The position numbers were made by a program, and so were the translations under genes. A stretch of 64,000 nucleotides of DNA from Paenalcaligenes sp052103955 (GTDB lineage: Bacteria; Pseudomonadota; Gammaproteobacteria; Burkholderiales; Burkholderiaceae_B). A model generated the notes under the pieces. That model ran no database searches and was not told the origin of the DNA. It saw only the letters and a list, made by a program, of their open reading frames with translations. This document shows positions 40,103-48,825 of the stretch, one piece after another. The stretch lies in contig JBQELO010000003.1 of assembly GCA_052103955.1 (NCBI GenBank), positions 62,001 to 126,000 on the forward strand. The letters are read 5' to 3'. Every line of letters begins with the position of its first letter. The first letter of the stretch is position 1.

Positions 40103-41152
40103 ATGATTCCTCTCGCCCCTTTTCCGTTGGTTTTTGTACTGCTTCTGACGCTAGGTTCGTTGGCAATCATTGTCATTCTGGTTTGGGCTGTTTTGCTTTT
40201 GCTACAGCCACAACGCCGAGCAAACTTTAAGAACAAGCCATGGCCACGTATCCTGTTTTTGCTGCTCTTGCTAGCACTAGCTGGCTACTACAGTTCATTT
40301 CAATGGGATCTCTATCAATACAAAAAAAGCTACCAAGAAGAAATCCGTAGTCGGCAACACGTATTAAAAGAGCCAGGCCGCTATGCGAGCATAGACATGC
40401 CTACAGGAACAGAATTAGAGCTGGAAGTATGGGGCGACCCAGACAGCGTCTCTTGGGCTCGTTTTCCTGAGCCTGTGATGGTAGGCAATGCTCCTGTGCT
40501 GTCTTTCGAGCGCCCCCGCCCTGACTTACAGGACTCCAACTGGAGACTGCATCTGGCACACGATACCGAACTGGAAGGCTGGCAGTGCGATGGCAGCAAA
40601 CTGCTGGAAATGGAACAAGACTATATGGCAGAAAGAGGCTTTAGGTTTGTAAGCTGCTTTTTAGCCGAAGGAAACCAGATCATCGGCTGGAGCCCGTTGG
40701 CCGCAGCTACCAATAGGAGTGCGGCCTCAGATTTTGTGCTGGATATTCCTGCGGGTACGTTGGTACAAGCTAGACCAGAGGGAACCCTCTACGTCAACGG
40801 AGAGCGAGATCAAGATCGTTGGCTGGTACGCATTGAGGATGAAGGTTTGCAGGTTAATGTCTGGGGTTTGCCTTTGGAGCGTGCTTATTTCGCTGTCGAT
40901 AAAAATAAAGCGCTGCTTTATCTATCGCACGCTACATTAGCCCAAGACACTGAGCTTGGTGGGGTGAGCTACGCAGCGGGTACTCAGGTGTCTACACCTA
41001 ACTATAGATTTTACCCGCAGTGGCCACTGCTAGTGAGTATGACATTGCCTGCTGAAGATGAGTCAGGCCGAAGTAAAAAGCAGTTGCATGAGCTGTTAAG
41101 TGGGCTTAGTCCGAATTCGAGCGCAAAGAATAAAGTTTTTTCAACACAATAG
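40103..41152 (+). CDS. two-TM membrane protein of unknown function
   Basis: 349 aa with two N-terminal membrane helices (~8-34 and ~50-62) followed by a soluble domain of ~285 residues, probably periplasmic or cytoplasmic depending on topology. Not recognised. The soluble part contains two related segments: one around MPTGTELELEVWGDP (~98) and one around IPAGTLVQARPEG (~215), suggesting a duplicated beta-rich module, each followed by ADT/DTEL motifs (AHDTELEGWQCDG; LAQDTELGGVSYAAG). Two cysteines lie between (QCDG; FVSCFLAEG). It diverges from the iron sigma gene and ends at a hairpin. No family can be named. Confidence 0.8.
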   Translation: MIPLAPFPLVFVLLLTLGSLAIIVILVWAVLLLLQPQRRANFKNKPWPRILFLLLLLALAGYYSSFQWDLYQYKKSYQEEIRSRQHVLKEPGRYASIDMPTGTELELEVWGDPDSVSWARFPEPVMVGNAPVLSFERPRPDLQDSNWRLHLAHDTELEGWQCDGSKLLEMEQDYMAERGFRFVSCFLAEGNQIIGWSPLAAATNRSAASDFVLDIPAGTLVQARPEGTLYVNGERDQDRWLVRIEDEGLQVNVWGLPLERAYFAVDKNKALLYLSHATLAQDTELGGVSYAAGTQVSTPNYRFYPQWPLLVSMTLPAEDESGRSKKQLHELLSGLSPNSSAKNKVFSTQ

Positions 41153-41172
41153 GCCGATTGCAGACTTTGGAA

Positions 41173-41204
41173 TTAGTGCGGCAAACAAACGCTTGCCGCA
41201 CTAA
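41173..41204 (+). terminator. hairpin after the two-TM protein gene
   Basis: Perfect 12-bp stem TTAGTGCGGCAA / TTGCCGCACTAA with 8-nt loop ACAAACGC, 20 bp past the stop. No T-run follows. It lies between convergent genes and just before the G+C-rich autotransporter, so it may mark the old boundary. Confidence 0.65.
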
Positions 41205-41321
41205 CCACGAAAAGCCCCTGTTCACCCTCTGATGCAACGGCTGAGTGCACTCTAGGATACCAAGGACGGTTGGGCATTTCATCGCTTCCTGCGCAGCAGT
41301 AAATGCCCGCCCCCTCCCCCA

Positions 41322-44300
41322 TCAGAATCGGTAGCGCAGGTCCAGCGTACCCAAGTGCTGCTGGTTGCCGGCGCCGAACTGGCCACCATAAATCACGCCC
41401 ACCGTGGTACGCTTGCTGACCTCCATGTTCACGCCCAGCTCGACCACTGCGGCGTCTTGTGCGATCGGCACGCCGTTGGTGGTGAAGGACTTCCCGCCCT
41501 GCACGAACGACATCGTGCTGGCCGGGTTAACGTCGCCGAAAGCGTGGCGCCAGCCTAACGTGCCGTGCAACTGGCCCAGGGCGCCAGCGCTGTCGAACAC
41601 GCTGCGCGCATGCAGGCCGAGCGTAGTGGTGGTAACGTTGTTGCGGCCAGCATCGCCACGCAGCGCAGCATCGCCGCCCGATTCGGTGAAACTGTCCGTA
41701 CGCAAGCTGCTGAAACCAGCGCCGACGAAGGGTTCGAGCGTAACGCTGTCGCTCAAAGCCATGGCATAGCCGAGCTCGCCGAACACCTGGGTAGTGTTGC
41801 CGCCGTAGTCGGCCTTAAGCGTCTGCGGTAGACCCGCGGCATCGGCGTAGCGCTGCGTCTTTATATTGTGCCAGGTGTAGGACATGCCCAAGCTCAGGTT
41901 GAGTTTGGCGCTACCTGCTTCAAACGCCTTGCCGCCGTAGACGGTCAGGCTGTAGCTATCGGCCCGCGATTTGGAAGCGCGGTCGTCGATACGGCTGCTG
42001 CTGTTGGAATAGCCCAACGCGCCACCCAGCCGCCAACCGCCGCCCACCGCAACGTCGCCGCCCACGGACACGCCGCTGTCGCTCTGCGTGGTGCGGGCCG
42101 CGTTGCCATTGCCGGCCAGCGAGTTCCAGTTACCGAAAACCTGCGCCCAAAGCGGTTGCGCCGTTGGCACACCAGGCAGCACGGCCGCGCCCAGGTTGGC
42201 GCGCAGGCGGTTCATCGGGATTTGCACGAATGTACTGGCCACGCTCTGCGCTACCGCGACCGTGGTGGCATGGGTTTCGCCGGACATGCCGTTGAACGCG
42301 TCGGCGGGTGCCTCGTTGAGCAGGTTCAGCACGCGACGGAACAATGCACTGTCGGCAGGCAGGCTCTGCAGCGCCCGCGCGACTGCGCGCTGGTTGCCGG
42401 TGAATGCAGCATCGGCAAATTCGATCGGACGCGTACCGCTGCCATTGTCACCGTCGGGCACCTTCTTGAGCTGCACCGACAGATCTACCTTGTTACTGCC
42501 ATAGGCCAGCGATGGTGTCAGGAACGCCAGGTTGCTGGAAACGGCATCGAACCGCCCCTGCACCCCGCCGCCCGCGGTCAGGATGGTGTAGGTCGTGGAC
42601 GGCGCATAGGAGCCATTCTCGCCCACGTGTAGCACCGAGCCCGCCAAGTGGGCCGAGCCCGCGACGTTGACGTAGCTGTGCTGGCCGTCGGCCGACGCAG
42701 CCACGCGGTAGGATGCCCCCTGCTCTATGTTCAGATTGCCCAGCACGTTCAGGCTGCCAAACGGCGCGGCGACACTGCCAGGCGCGAGCGTGGCGCCCTG
42801 CCCCACCATCAGATTGTTGAGCGAACCGGTACCGGACACCTGGGTGCCTGCTAGAGCCAAGGTAGTGCCGCCCAGCTTACCATCAACCTGCAGCGCGCCG
42901 TCCGCTAGCAGGGCTGTACCGACGTAGGAGCTACTGTTGCCGGTCAGCGTCAGTGTGCTCGCCCCTACCTTGAACACCGAACCGCTGCCAGCCAAGGCTC
43001 CCACGAACACCGAATCGGTTTCACGGTTGAACGTCAGGCTACCGTTGTTGATGACGGTGCCGCCCAGCGAACCGCCGTTTGCGCCATCGCCGATCTGTAG
43101 CGAACCCGAGGCAATGGTGGTGACACCCGTGAACGAATTGTCGCCCGTCAGGACCAGAGTGCCGCTACCTTCCTGGCGGAGATTACCTGTACCCGAAATC
43201 ACGCCTGCGTAGACCACGCGGTCGCTGCGCTTGAAGGCCAGCGTGCCGCCGGCCTGAACGTCGGCGTTTCCGGCCATGCTGCCAGCTATAGCACCGTCGC
43301 CTACCTGCAGTCTGCCGCCGGTCACGGTGGTAGTGCCCAGGTAGGTATTGGCGCCGGTCAACACTAGCGTGCCGGCGCCCAGTTTGGTCAGCCCGCCGTT
43401 GCCGGACAGGTCCTGCGACACGGTGAAGGTGTTGCTCGCATCGGCGATGTCCAGCCCACCGCCCTCCGCGCCCAACGAGATTGCACGCGCAGTGTTCTGG
43501 AAGCTGGTGCCAGTGACGCGCAACGTGCCGCCCCGGAAATTTAGGCCGCCTTGGGCACTACCTAGGTTCATGTCAGACGATACCGACAGGGTTCCCGCGC
43601 TCAAGTATGTCTGGGCGTAGGTGTTGGCGCCCGTCAGCACTAGCGTGCCCAATCCCGTTTTGTTGAGGCCATCGCCGGCGACCACGTTGTCGAGCGTCGC
43701 GGTCCAGCCCGACGATTGCAAACTGCCATCGCCGACGCGCAAGTCGCTTGGGATGCCAGCCGAGGGCGCCACCAGATTGAGCGCATCGCCGTTCAATCTG
43801 TAGCCGTCGCTGAGAAACTGCACGCCCTTGGCGTTGATGCTGCCTTGCGTCGCATCTACCGTTACCGTGCCCGGTGCGCCGCCGAAGATGGCGAAGCCAT
43901 CAATGGGCGAGAACAACCCGGTCACAGTGGCCGTGACGTCCGTCCAGTTGTGGCTGGTGCGGGACCAGGTGCCGGATCCTCCGCCCATCTGTGTGGGCAT
44001 GGCCAACCGGTTCGCGTTCCAGATGTTGAGCGTCAGACCGCTCGAATTGATCAGATTGATCTGCTTAGAGGCTGCTATGTACTGTATGCTATGCCCGACC
44101 TGCATGTTGGTGAAGTCGGTATTGCGCGTCAGCACGCCAGTGTAGTCGAACAGACGATATATACCAGCACCGAATCCGCCCGCGTTGTTGACGTTGAGTT
44201 GGGCGCCGTTCAAGGTCAGATTGCCATTGACTTGCATGCTGTGGCCTGCGCCGACCGTACCCTGATTGCCTGGTGCGCCGAAGGCAACGTCCAGTTGGCT

Positions 44301-46661
44301 ACCCTGCGCCAACACCAGGTTGCCATTTACAGTGAAAGCGCCACCCGGATCGCCGGGGGCCAGGCGGCCACCTGCCTGCACGTCGACGTCGCCATTCACC
44401 TGGCCGAAACCGCCAATCGAGGCGTCGTTGCTCACCGTCACCGAACTATTGAGCCGGGCGCCTGCGTTAGCAGCCGAACCGCCCACCCACAACGCGCCCG
44501 CGTTTACCTGAGTCGCGCCGGTATAGGTATTCACGCCGTTCAGGATCAGCTCGGCTGTCGTGTTCTTGTTCACGCCGCCGGTGCCGGCAATCACACCGTT
44601 GTATGCGCCTCCGCCGACGGTCAGTGTTTTGGTACCCAGCGTTATTTGCCCGCCCGCCCCGTGGATCGCGTGCAGGGATGTGTTCGATGCCGCCGAGATG
44701 TCAAATTCTCCTGTCATCCTAACATTTACGCCGGAACCCGCCGCCAGTCTGCCGCCCGCGCCCAGTGCCAGTGTGCCGGCCTGTATATCGACGATGCCGG
44801 TGAAGATATTGGCGCCGGTCAGAGTCTGCTTCTGCCCCCCGGTCTTGGTCAATCCGCCCGTGCCGCTGATCACGCCGCCAAAGGTCGCCGCACTCGCATT
44901 GGACAGACTCAGCACAGTCCCCCCCAGCAATACCGTACCGGTGCCGCTCAGGCCATTGACGGTTTGATTGCCGGCACTCGACAGGTCCAGCGCTGCGCCC
45001 GAGCTCAAGTTCACACGCGACAACGCGCTCAGCGACCCGCCCGGGTTGACCTGCAAGGTACCGGCCTCGATGGCCGTGTTGCCCTGATGACTGAGCGCGC
45101 CGGCGATCGTGAGGGTACCGGTCCCTTGTTTGGTCAGGGCGCCGGAGCCAGACATTGCGCCCTCATAGGTGCCGTTTGCCATGCTGGAAAAGAACACCGT
45201 GCCGTTATTGACGATAGCGCCTTGCAGGCTGTCGGTATCGCCCTTCAACGATGCGCCCGATACAATCAAGGTGTCGCCGGAGTAGTTATTGGAGCCGGTC
45301 AGGGTGACTGTGCCGGTGCTCGCCACCGTCAATCTGCCGGTCCCGGTCAATGGGCCGGATAGCGTGAAGTCGTTGACTCCACCCGCCGTTAGGCCGCCGC
45401 TGCCAAGCATGAACGTATTGCTCACCACCACACCAGTCGTAGACGCACCGATGCCGCCGCCAGTCGCGGTGACCGCGCCGGTGCCCAGCCCACCACTGCT
45501 GTCAACCAGCACCATGCCGCCATTGAGCGTAGCACTGCTGCCAGCAGGCAGCAGCGCTACGCCCGACAGCCTCCAGGTACCGCCGGTGACAGTCAGACTG
45601 GTGAAATTCAGGTACGTACCGGCGGTGACGTCGGTGGTCACACCGCGATTGGCCGTATCGGCGAATATCAGGGAATTGGTGCCGCCCGCGCCCCCGTCCA
45701 CCCTACCCGCCCACGTAAAGTTCAGGCCAGACACCGTATCGACGCCAATGGCCCCATTCGTGCCCCCTCCCGCACGGACTATCGAGCCGGATTCGGCAAC
45801 AAAGGTATTCTTGCTGTTCACCCCCAGCGAGACACTGCCCTCGATGGTGCCTGCATTGGTGAAGCGATGGCCGACACGCGACCCGGCCGATTCAAAGGCC
45901 ACGCGGCCCGTGATAGTGCCGGAGGTGGTGTTGGTGAAGCTGACCTCGCCGCCTCCATACACCGCCACGGCCGCCAGGTCGGCGCCCGGCAGGGCGCTGT
46001 TGTTGATACCAGCAGCGGCGATGTGGCCACTGTTACTGATGCTGGTGACGCCGCCCACACCATTATGAACCGCGAGCGCCATGCCCTTCAGGTCGGCAAG
46101 CTTGCTCTGGAAAGCCGCTGCCCCTGCACCGCGGAGGAGACCAGTGCTCTGGTTGGTGATTGTGTACGTGCCAACGGATGGCGTGGCAGTTTCCGCTAGC
46201 CCTATCACGAGACCCGCTGACACGGCACTTGGAGAGCCGAGTGCGTACGCATCGATGCCGCCGTTATTGGTCACACTGACATTCTTGCCCGTCAGCGTCA
46301 TGGCCGAGCCACCCACATTCACCAACACGCCTACTGAGGCGCCCTGGTTGACCGTCAACTGCAAGTCGTCAAACGGATTGACATAGCTCGGCATGAGCGG
46401 ATTGGCGGGTCCGCTGCAAGTCGTGATAAGACCCGCGTTGATGCACGTGGCCTGCGCCTCGGGCAAATAGCCGAACAGCCCACACACCGCCGCTATGGCT
46501 AACGCCAGGCCACGCTTGAGCGGCATGCTGCGTGTTTGCGGCCCTGCAATGTGACCAACTGCTCCTGTACTCGTGCTCTTGCCCCTGACCTTTGCGGTTT
46601 CTGGCGCGGCGACCCAAGCGCCCAAGGACTGATTCCAAATGGAGCAGAAGGTTTTATTCAT
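41322..46661 (-). CDS. large type V autotransporter adhesin with PATR repeats
   Basis: 1,779 aa. Extended signal peptide region at the start (MNKTFCSIWNQSLGAWVA), hydrophobic core ~50-68, mature start near ATCINAG, with a cysteine pair (CINAGLITTC). The passenger (~72-1,500) is a beta-helix with at least eight passenger-associated repeats of the form GTLVLTGANTY...GTTTV..G.LQVG. The C-terminal autotransporter barrel (~1,515-1,779) ends in LDLRYRF with the terminal F needed for BAM. The gene is clearly G+C-rich (about 60% or more by eye) against a ~52% background, and its codons favour GGC/GCC. It looks acquired, perhaps from a Bordetella/Achromobacter-like donor. No transposase is seen on either side. 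Confidence 0.93.
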   Translation of the reverse strand: MNKTFCSIWNQSLGAWVAAPETAKVRGKSTSTGAVGHIAGPQTRSMPLKRGLALAIAAVCGLFGYLPEAQATCINAGLITTCSGPANPLMPSYVNPFDDLQLTVNQGASVGVLVNVGGSAMTLTGKNVSVTNNGGIDAYALGSPSAVSAGLVIGLAETATPSVGTYTITNQSTGLLRGAGAAAFQSKLADLKGMALAVHNGVGGVTSISNSGHIAAAGINNSALPGADLAAVAVYGGGEVSFTNTTSGTITGRVAFESAGSRVGHRFTNAGTIEGSVSLGVNSKNTFVAESGSIVRAGGGTNGAIGVDTVSGLNFTWAGRVDGGAGGTNSLIFADTANRGVTTDVTAGTYLNFTSLTVTGGTWRLSGVALLPAGSSATLNGGMVLVDSSGGLGTGAVTATGGGIGASTTGVVVSNTFMLGSGGLTAGGVNDFTLSGPLTGTGRLTVASTGTVTLTGSNNYSGDTLIVSGASLKGDTDSLQGAIVNNGTVFFSSMANGTYEGAMSGSGALTKQGTGTLTIAGALSHQGNTAIEAGTLQVNPGGSLSALSRVNLSSGAALDLSSAGNQTVNGLSGTGTVLLGGTVLSLSNASAATFGGVISGTGGLTKTGGQKQTLTGANIFTGIVDIQAGTLALGAGGRLAAGSGVNVRMTGEFDISAASNTSLHAIHGAGGQITLGTKTLTVGGGAYNGVIAGTGGVNKNTTAELILNGVNTYTGATQVNAGALWVGGSAANAGARLNSSVTVSNDASIGGFGQVNGDVDVQAGGRLAPGDPGGAFTVNGNLVLAQGSQLDVAFGAPGNQGTVGAGHSMQVNGNLTLNGAQLNVNNAGGFGAGIYRLFDYTGVLTRNTDFTNMQVGHSIQYIAASKQINLINSSGLTLNIWNANRLAMPTQMGGGSGTWSRTSHNWTDVTATVTGLFSPIDGFAIFGGAPGTVTVDATQGSINAKGVQFLSDGYRLNGDALNLVAPSAGIPSDLRVGDGSLQSSGWTATLDNVVAGDGLNKTGLGTLVLTGANTYAQTYLSAGTLSVSSDMNLGSAQGGLNFRGGTLRVTGTSFQNTARAISLGAEGGGLDIADASNTFTVSQDLSGNGGLTKLGAGTLVLTGANTYLGTTTVTGGRLQVGDGAIAGSMAGNADVQAGGTLAFKRSDRVVYAGVISGTGNLRQEGSGTLVLTGDNSFTGVTTIASGSLQIGDGANGGSLGGTVINNGSLTFNRETDSVFVGALAGSGSVFKVGASTLTLTGNSSSYVGTALLADGALQVDGKLGGTTLALAGTQVSGTGSLNNLMVGQGATLAPGSVAAPFGSLNVLGNLNIEQGASYRVAASADGQHSYVNVAGSAHLAGSVLHVGENGSYAPSTTYTILTAGGGVQGRFDAVSSNLAFLTPSLAYGSNKVDLSVQLKKVPDGDNGSGTRPIEFADAAFTGNQRAVARALQSLPADSALFRRVLNLLNEAPADAFNGMSGETHATTVAVAQSVASTFVQIPMNRLRANLGAAVLPGVPTAQPLWAQVFGNWNSLAGNGNAARTTQSDSGVSVGGDVAVGGGWRLGGALGYSNSSSRIDDRASKSRADSYSLTVYGGKAFEAGSAKLNLSLGMSYTWHNIKTQRYADAAGLPQTLKADYGGNTTQVFGELGYAMALSDSVTLEPFVGAGFSSLRTDSFTESGGDAALRGDAGRNNVTTTTLGLHARSVFDSAGALGQLHGTLGWRHAFGDVNPASTMSFVQGGKSFTTNGVPIAQDAAVVELGVNMEVSKRTTVGVIYGGQFGAGNQQHLGTLDLRYRF

Positions 46662-46783
46662 AGCAAGCAGCCTATCGATAAGAACGTAGACTGCCCCATG
46701 GGTCAGCCAACTTGTGAACCAACATTATTCATAAATTCTAAATCAGTGCAGTAGAAAGAATCTATCACTGAAACTTGGTATTT

Positions 46784-47017
46784 TCAGGCGGATATAGCTG
46801 GCAAAATATCCCACACTTGGCGTAATAAAAACACCAAGTGTGGGTTACGCCTCTTCATGCGTTCCTTCGGAATCGTCCTAAGTGCCTCACTAAAATTGAG
46901 CTCGCTCCAGATTGCATTCGTCAGTGCGGTCGCGCGGCTCGAACCGGGCGGTGGCCATTCCCCTCGTGCGACGATGGCATCGGTCAGTGCCCGCAAGTCC
47001 TCATAGGTGATCTCCAT
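46784..47017 (-). CDS. small hypothetical protein, 77 aa, possible remnant
   Basis: A short frame beginning MEITYEDLRALTDAIVARG and ending LLRQVWDILPAISA, with an acidic N-half and basic middle (KERMKRRNPH). The start at 47017 follows CAGG with good spacing; an ATG at 47038 is also in frame but lies against the guaA terminator. It is not recognised. It lies between the transferred autotransporter and guaA and may belong to the same inserted segment or be a broken gene. Evidence is length and a plausible start only. Confidence 0.4.
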   Translation of the reverse strand: MEITYEDLRALTDAIVARGEWPPPGSSRATALTNAIWSELNFSEALRTIPKERMKRRNPHLVFLLRQVWDILPAISA

Positions 47018-47044
47018 CAGCCTGACAGTGCTAGACATAAAAAC

Positions 47045-47072
47045 CAAAAAGCCCGCAATTACGCGGGCTTTT
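47045..47072 (-). terminator. guaA terminator
   Basis: AAAAAGCCCGC-AATTAC-GCGGGCTTTTT, an 11-bp stem with A/T flanks downstream of guaA. It shares the GCCCGC/GCGGGC core with the terminators of purC and mesD but has a different loop. The 122 bp between the autotransporter ATG and the small frame (46662-46783) hold only a likely promoter. Confidence 0.88.
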
Positions 47073-47112
47073 TATTCCTACAACGAGTTGCCTAGCTATG
47101 CCAGACGCGGGA

Positions 47113-48699
47113 TCATTCCCACTCAATCGTCGCTGGTGGTTTGCTGCTTACATCATAGGTTACACGGTTAATACCGCGTACTTCGTTGATGATACGGCCA
47201 GACACGCGCTTCAACAGCGAGTATGGCAGTTCTGCCCAATCGGCTGTCATGAAGTCAGTGGTCTCTACGGCGCGCAGTGCAACCACGTATTCGTAGGTAC
47301 GGGCATCGCCCATCACACCCACGCTTTTCACTGGCAAGAATACCGTGAAGGCTTGGGAAGTCAGGTCGTACCAGTTTTTACCAGTGGCTTCGTCTACGGT
47401 GTTGCGCAGCTCTTCGATGAAGATCGCATCCGCTTGGCGCAGCAAGTCAGCGTATTCGCGTTTGATTTCGCCCAAGATACGCACGCCTAGGCCTGGACCT
47501 GGGAATGGGTGACGATACACCATTTGTGGTGGCAAGCCCAATGCTACGCCCAGTTTGCGTACTTCGTCTTTGAACAGTTCACGCAGTGGCTCTAGCAGTT
47601 TCAGGTTCAGGGTTTCTGGCAGGCCGCCTACGTTGTGGTGCGATTTAATGCCGGTGGCTTTGCCGGATTTGGCAGCAGCGGATTCGATCACGTCTGGGTA
47701 GATGGTGCCTTGTGCCAACCAACGGGCGTTGCTAAGTTTCGCAGCTTCTTCTTGGAAGATTTCCACGAACTCACGACCGATGATTTTACGTTTAGCTTCT
47801 GGGTCAGTAACACCGGCCAGTTTGCCCAAGAATCGATCGGAAGCATCAATATGGATGATTTTCAGCCCCATATTGTCGGCGAAAGTGCTCATCACTTGTG
47901 GGGCTTCGTTCAAGCGCAGCAGACCGTGGTCTACGAATACACACGTCAGTTTTTCACCGATAGCACGGTGAATCAATGCAGCCGCTACAGAGGAATCCAC
48001 ACCGCCGGACAAGGCCAAGATGACTTCTTCGTCACCCACTTGTTCGCGGATGTTAGCAATGGCTTCTTCTACGTAATCTGGCATGTTCCAGTCGCCTACG
48101 CAGCCGCAGATGTCGCGCACGAAGCGTTGGAACAAGGCGCCGCCTTGTACTGTATGAGTAACTTCTGGGTGGAACTGTACCGCGTAGAAGTTGCGCTCTT
48201 CGTCTGCCATACCCGCGATAGCGCAGGTAGGTGTGGAAGCCATCAATTTGAAGCCTGGAGGCAATGCAGTCACTTTGTCGCCATGGCTCATCCATACCTT
48301 CAGCATGCCGTGCCCTTCTGGCGTGGCGAAGTCTTGGATGCCCTCTAGCAATTTAGTGTGACCGTGCGCACGTACTTCGGCGTAGCCGAATTCACGTTTA
48401 TCTGCGCCTTCGGTAGTACCACCCAATTGACGCGCCATGGCTTGCATACCGTAGCAAATACCCAGTACAGGTATGTTCATCTCGAATACGGCTGCTGGCA
48501 CTTGCAACGCATCGTCTGCGTACACAGAGGCGTGGCTGCCAGACAGAATGATCCCTTTTAGGCCTTCTTGCGAGCGGATGAATTCGTCGCTCACGTCGCC
48601 AGGATGAATTTCGCAGTAAGCACCTACTTCGCGCACACGACGTGCGATCAATTGGGTAACTTGTGAACCGTAATCAAGAATAAGTATGCGTTGATGCAT
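47113..48699 (-). CDS. guaA: GMP synthase (glutamine-hydrolysing)
   Basis: 528 aa. Class I glutamine amidotransferase (~1-200) with the nucleophile C82 in LGICYGMQAM and the HPE triad segment (FHPEVTHT); ATP pyrophosphatase domain with the P-loop LSGGVDSSVAAAL; C-terminal dimerisation domain with FPGPGLGVRI. It converts XMP to GMP. It follows guaB on the same strand, with 126 bp between them containing a very strong hairpin (48765-48795), which is unusual for an otherwise simple guaBA pair. Confidence 0.97.
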   Translation of the reverse strand: MHQRILILDYGSQVTQLIARRVREVGAYCEIHPGDVSDEFIRSQEGLKGIILSGSHASVYADDALQVPAAVFEMNIPVLGICYGMQAMARQLGGTTEGADKREFGYAEVRAHGHTKLLEGIQDFATPEGHGMLKVWMSHGDKVTALPPGFKLMASTPTCAIAGMADEERNFYAVQFHPEVTHTVQGGALFQRFVRDICGCVGDWNMPDYVEEAIANIREQVGDEEVILALSGGVDSSVAAALIHRAIGEKLTCVFVDHGLLRLNEAPQVMSTFADNMGLKIIHIDASDRFLGKLAGVTDPEAKRKIIGREFVEIFQEEAAKLSNARWLAQGTIYPDVIESAAAKSGKATGIKSHHNVGGLPETLNLKLLEPLRELFKDEVRKLGVALGLPPQMVYRHPFPGPGLGVRILGEIKREYADLLRQADAIFIEELRNTVDEATGKNWYDLTSQAFTVFLPVKSVGVMGDARTYEYVVALRAVETTDFMTADWAELPYSLLKRVSGRIINEVRGINRVTYDVSSKPPATIEWE

Positions 48700-48764
48700 G
48701 ATGACTGATAGATAAATGGTGCTTACTGTAAAGGGGTAACTCTACAGCTAGCGATAGAACGAAT

Positions 48765-48795
48765 ACGGCCACGTTGCACAGTGCAACGCGGCCGT
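48765..48795 (-). other. strong hairpin between guaB and guaA
   Basis: ACGGCCACGTTGCAC on the left pairs with GTGCAACGCGGCCGT on the right around a single central A; 14 of 15 positions pair with one A-C mismatch (the terminal loop must open by a pair or two). No T-run follows in the direction of transcription, so it is probably not a simple terminator; RNA processing, stabilisation of guaB mRNA or attenuation are options. Confidence 0.75.
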
Positions 48796-48825
48796 CTGAA
48801 TTATAAACCGCAGCAGAATAATAAA

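Noticed and set aside
43716..45362. 548-codon open frame antisense to the autotransporter gene
   Set aside because: It lies wholly inside a G+C-rich repetitive coding gene, where antisense frames stay open through codon bias; its composition and amino acid makeup lack family-like blocks and it has no ribosome site.
41153..47112. insertion sequence or direct repeats flanking the autotransporter
   Set aside because: I compared the sequence on both sides and saw no matching repeat or transposase; only a hairpin and a small frame are present.
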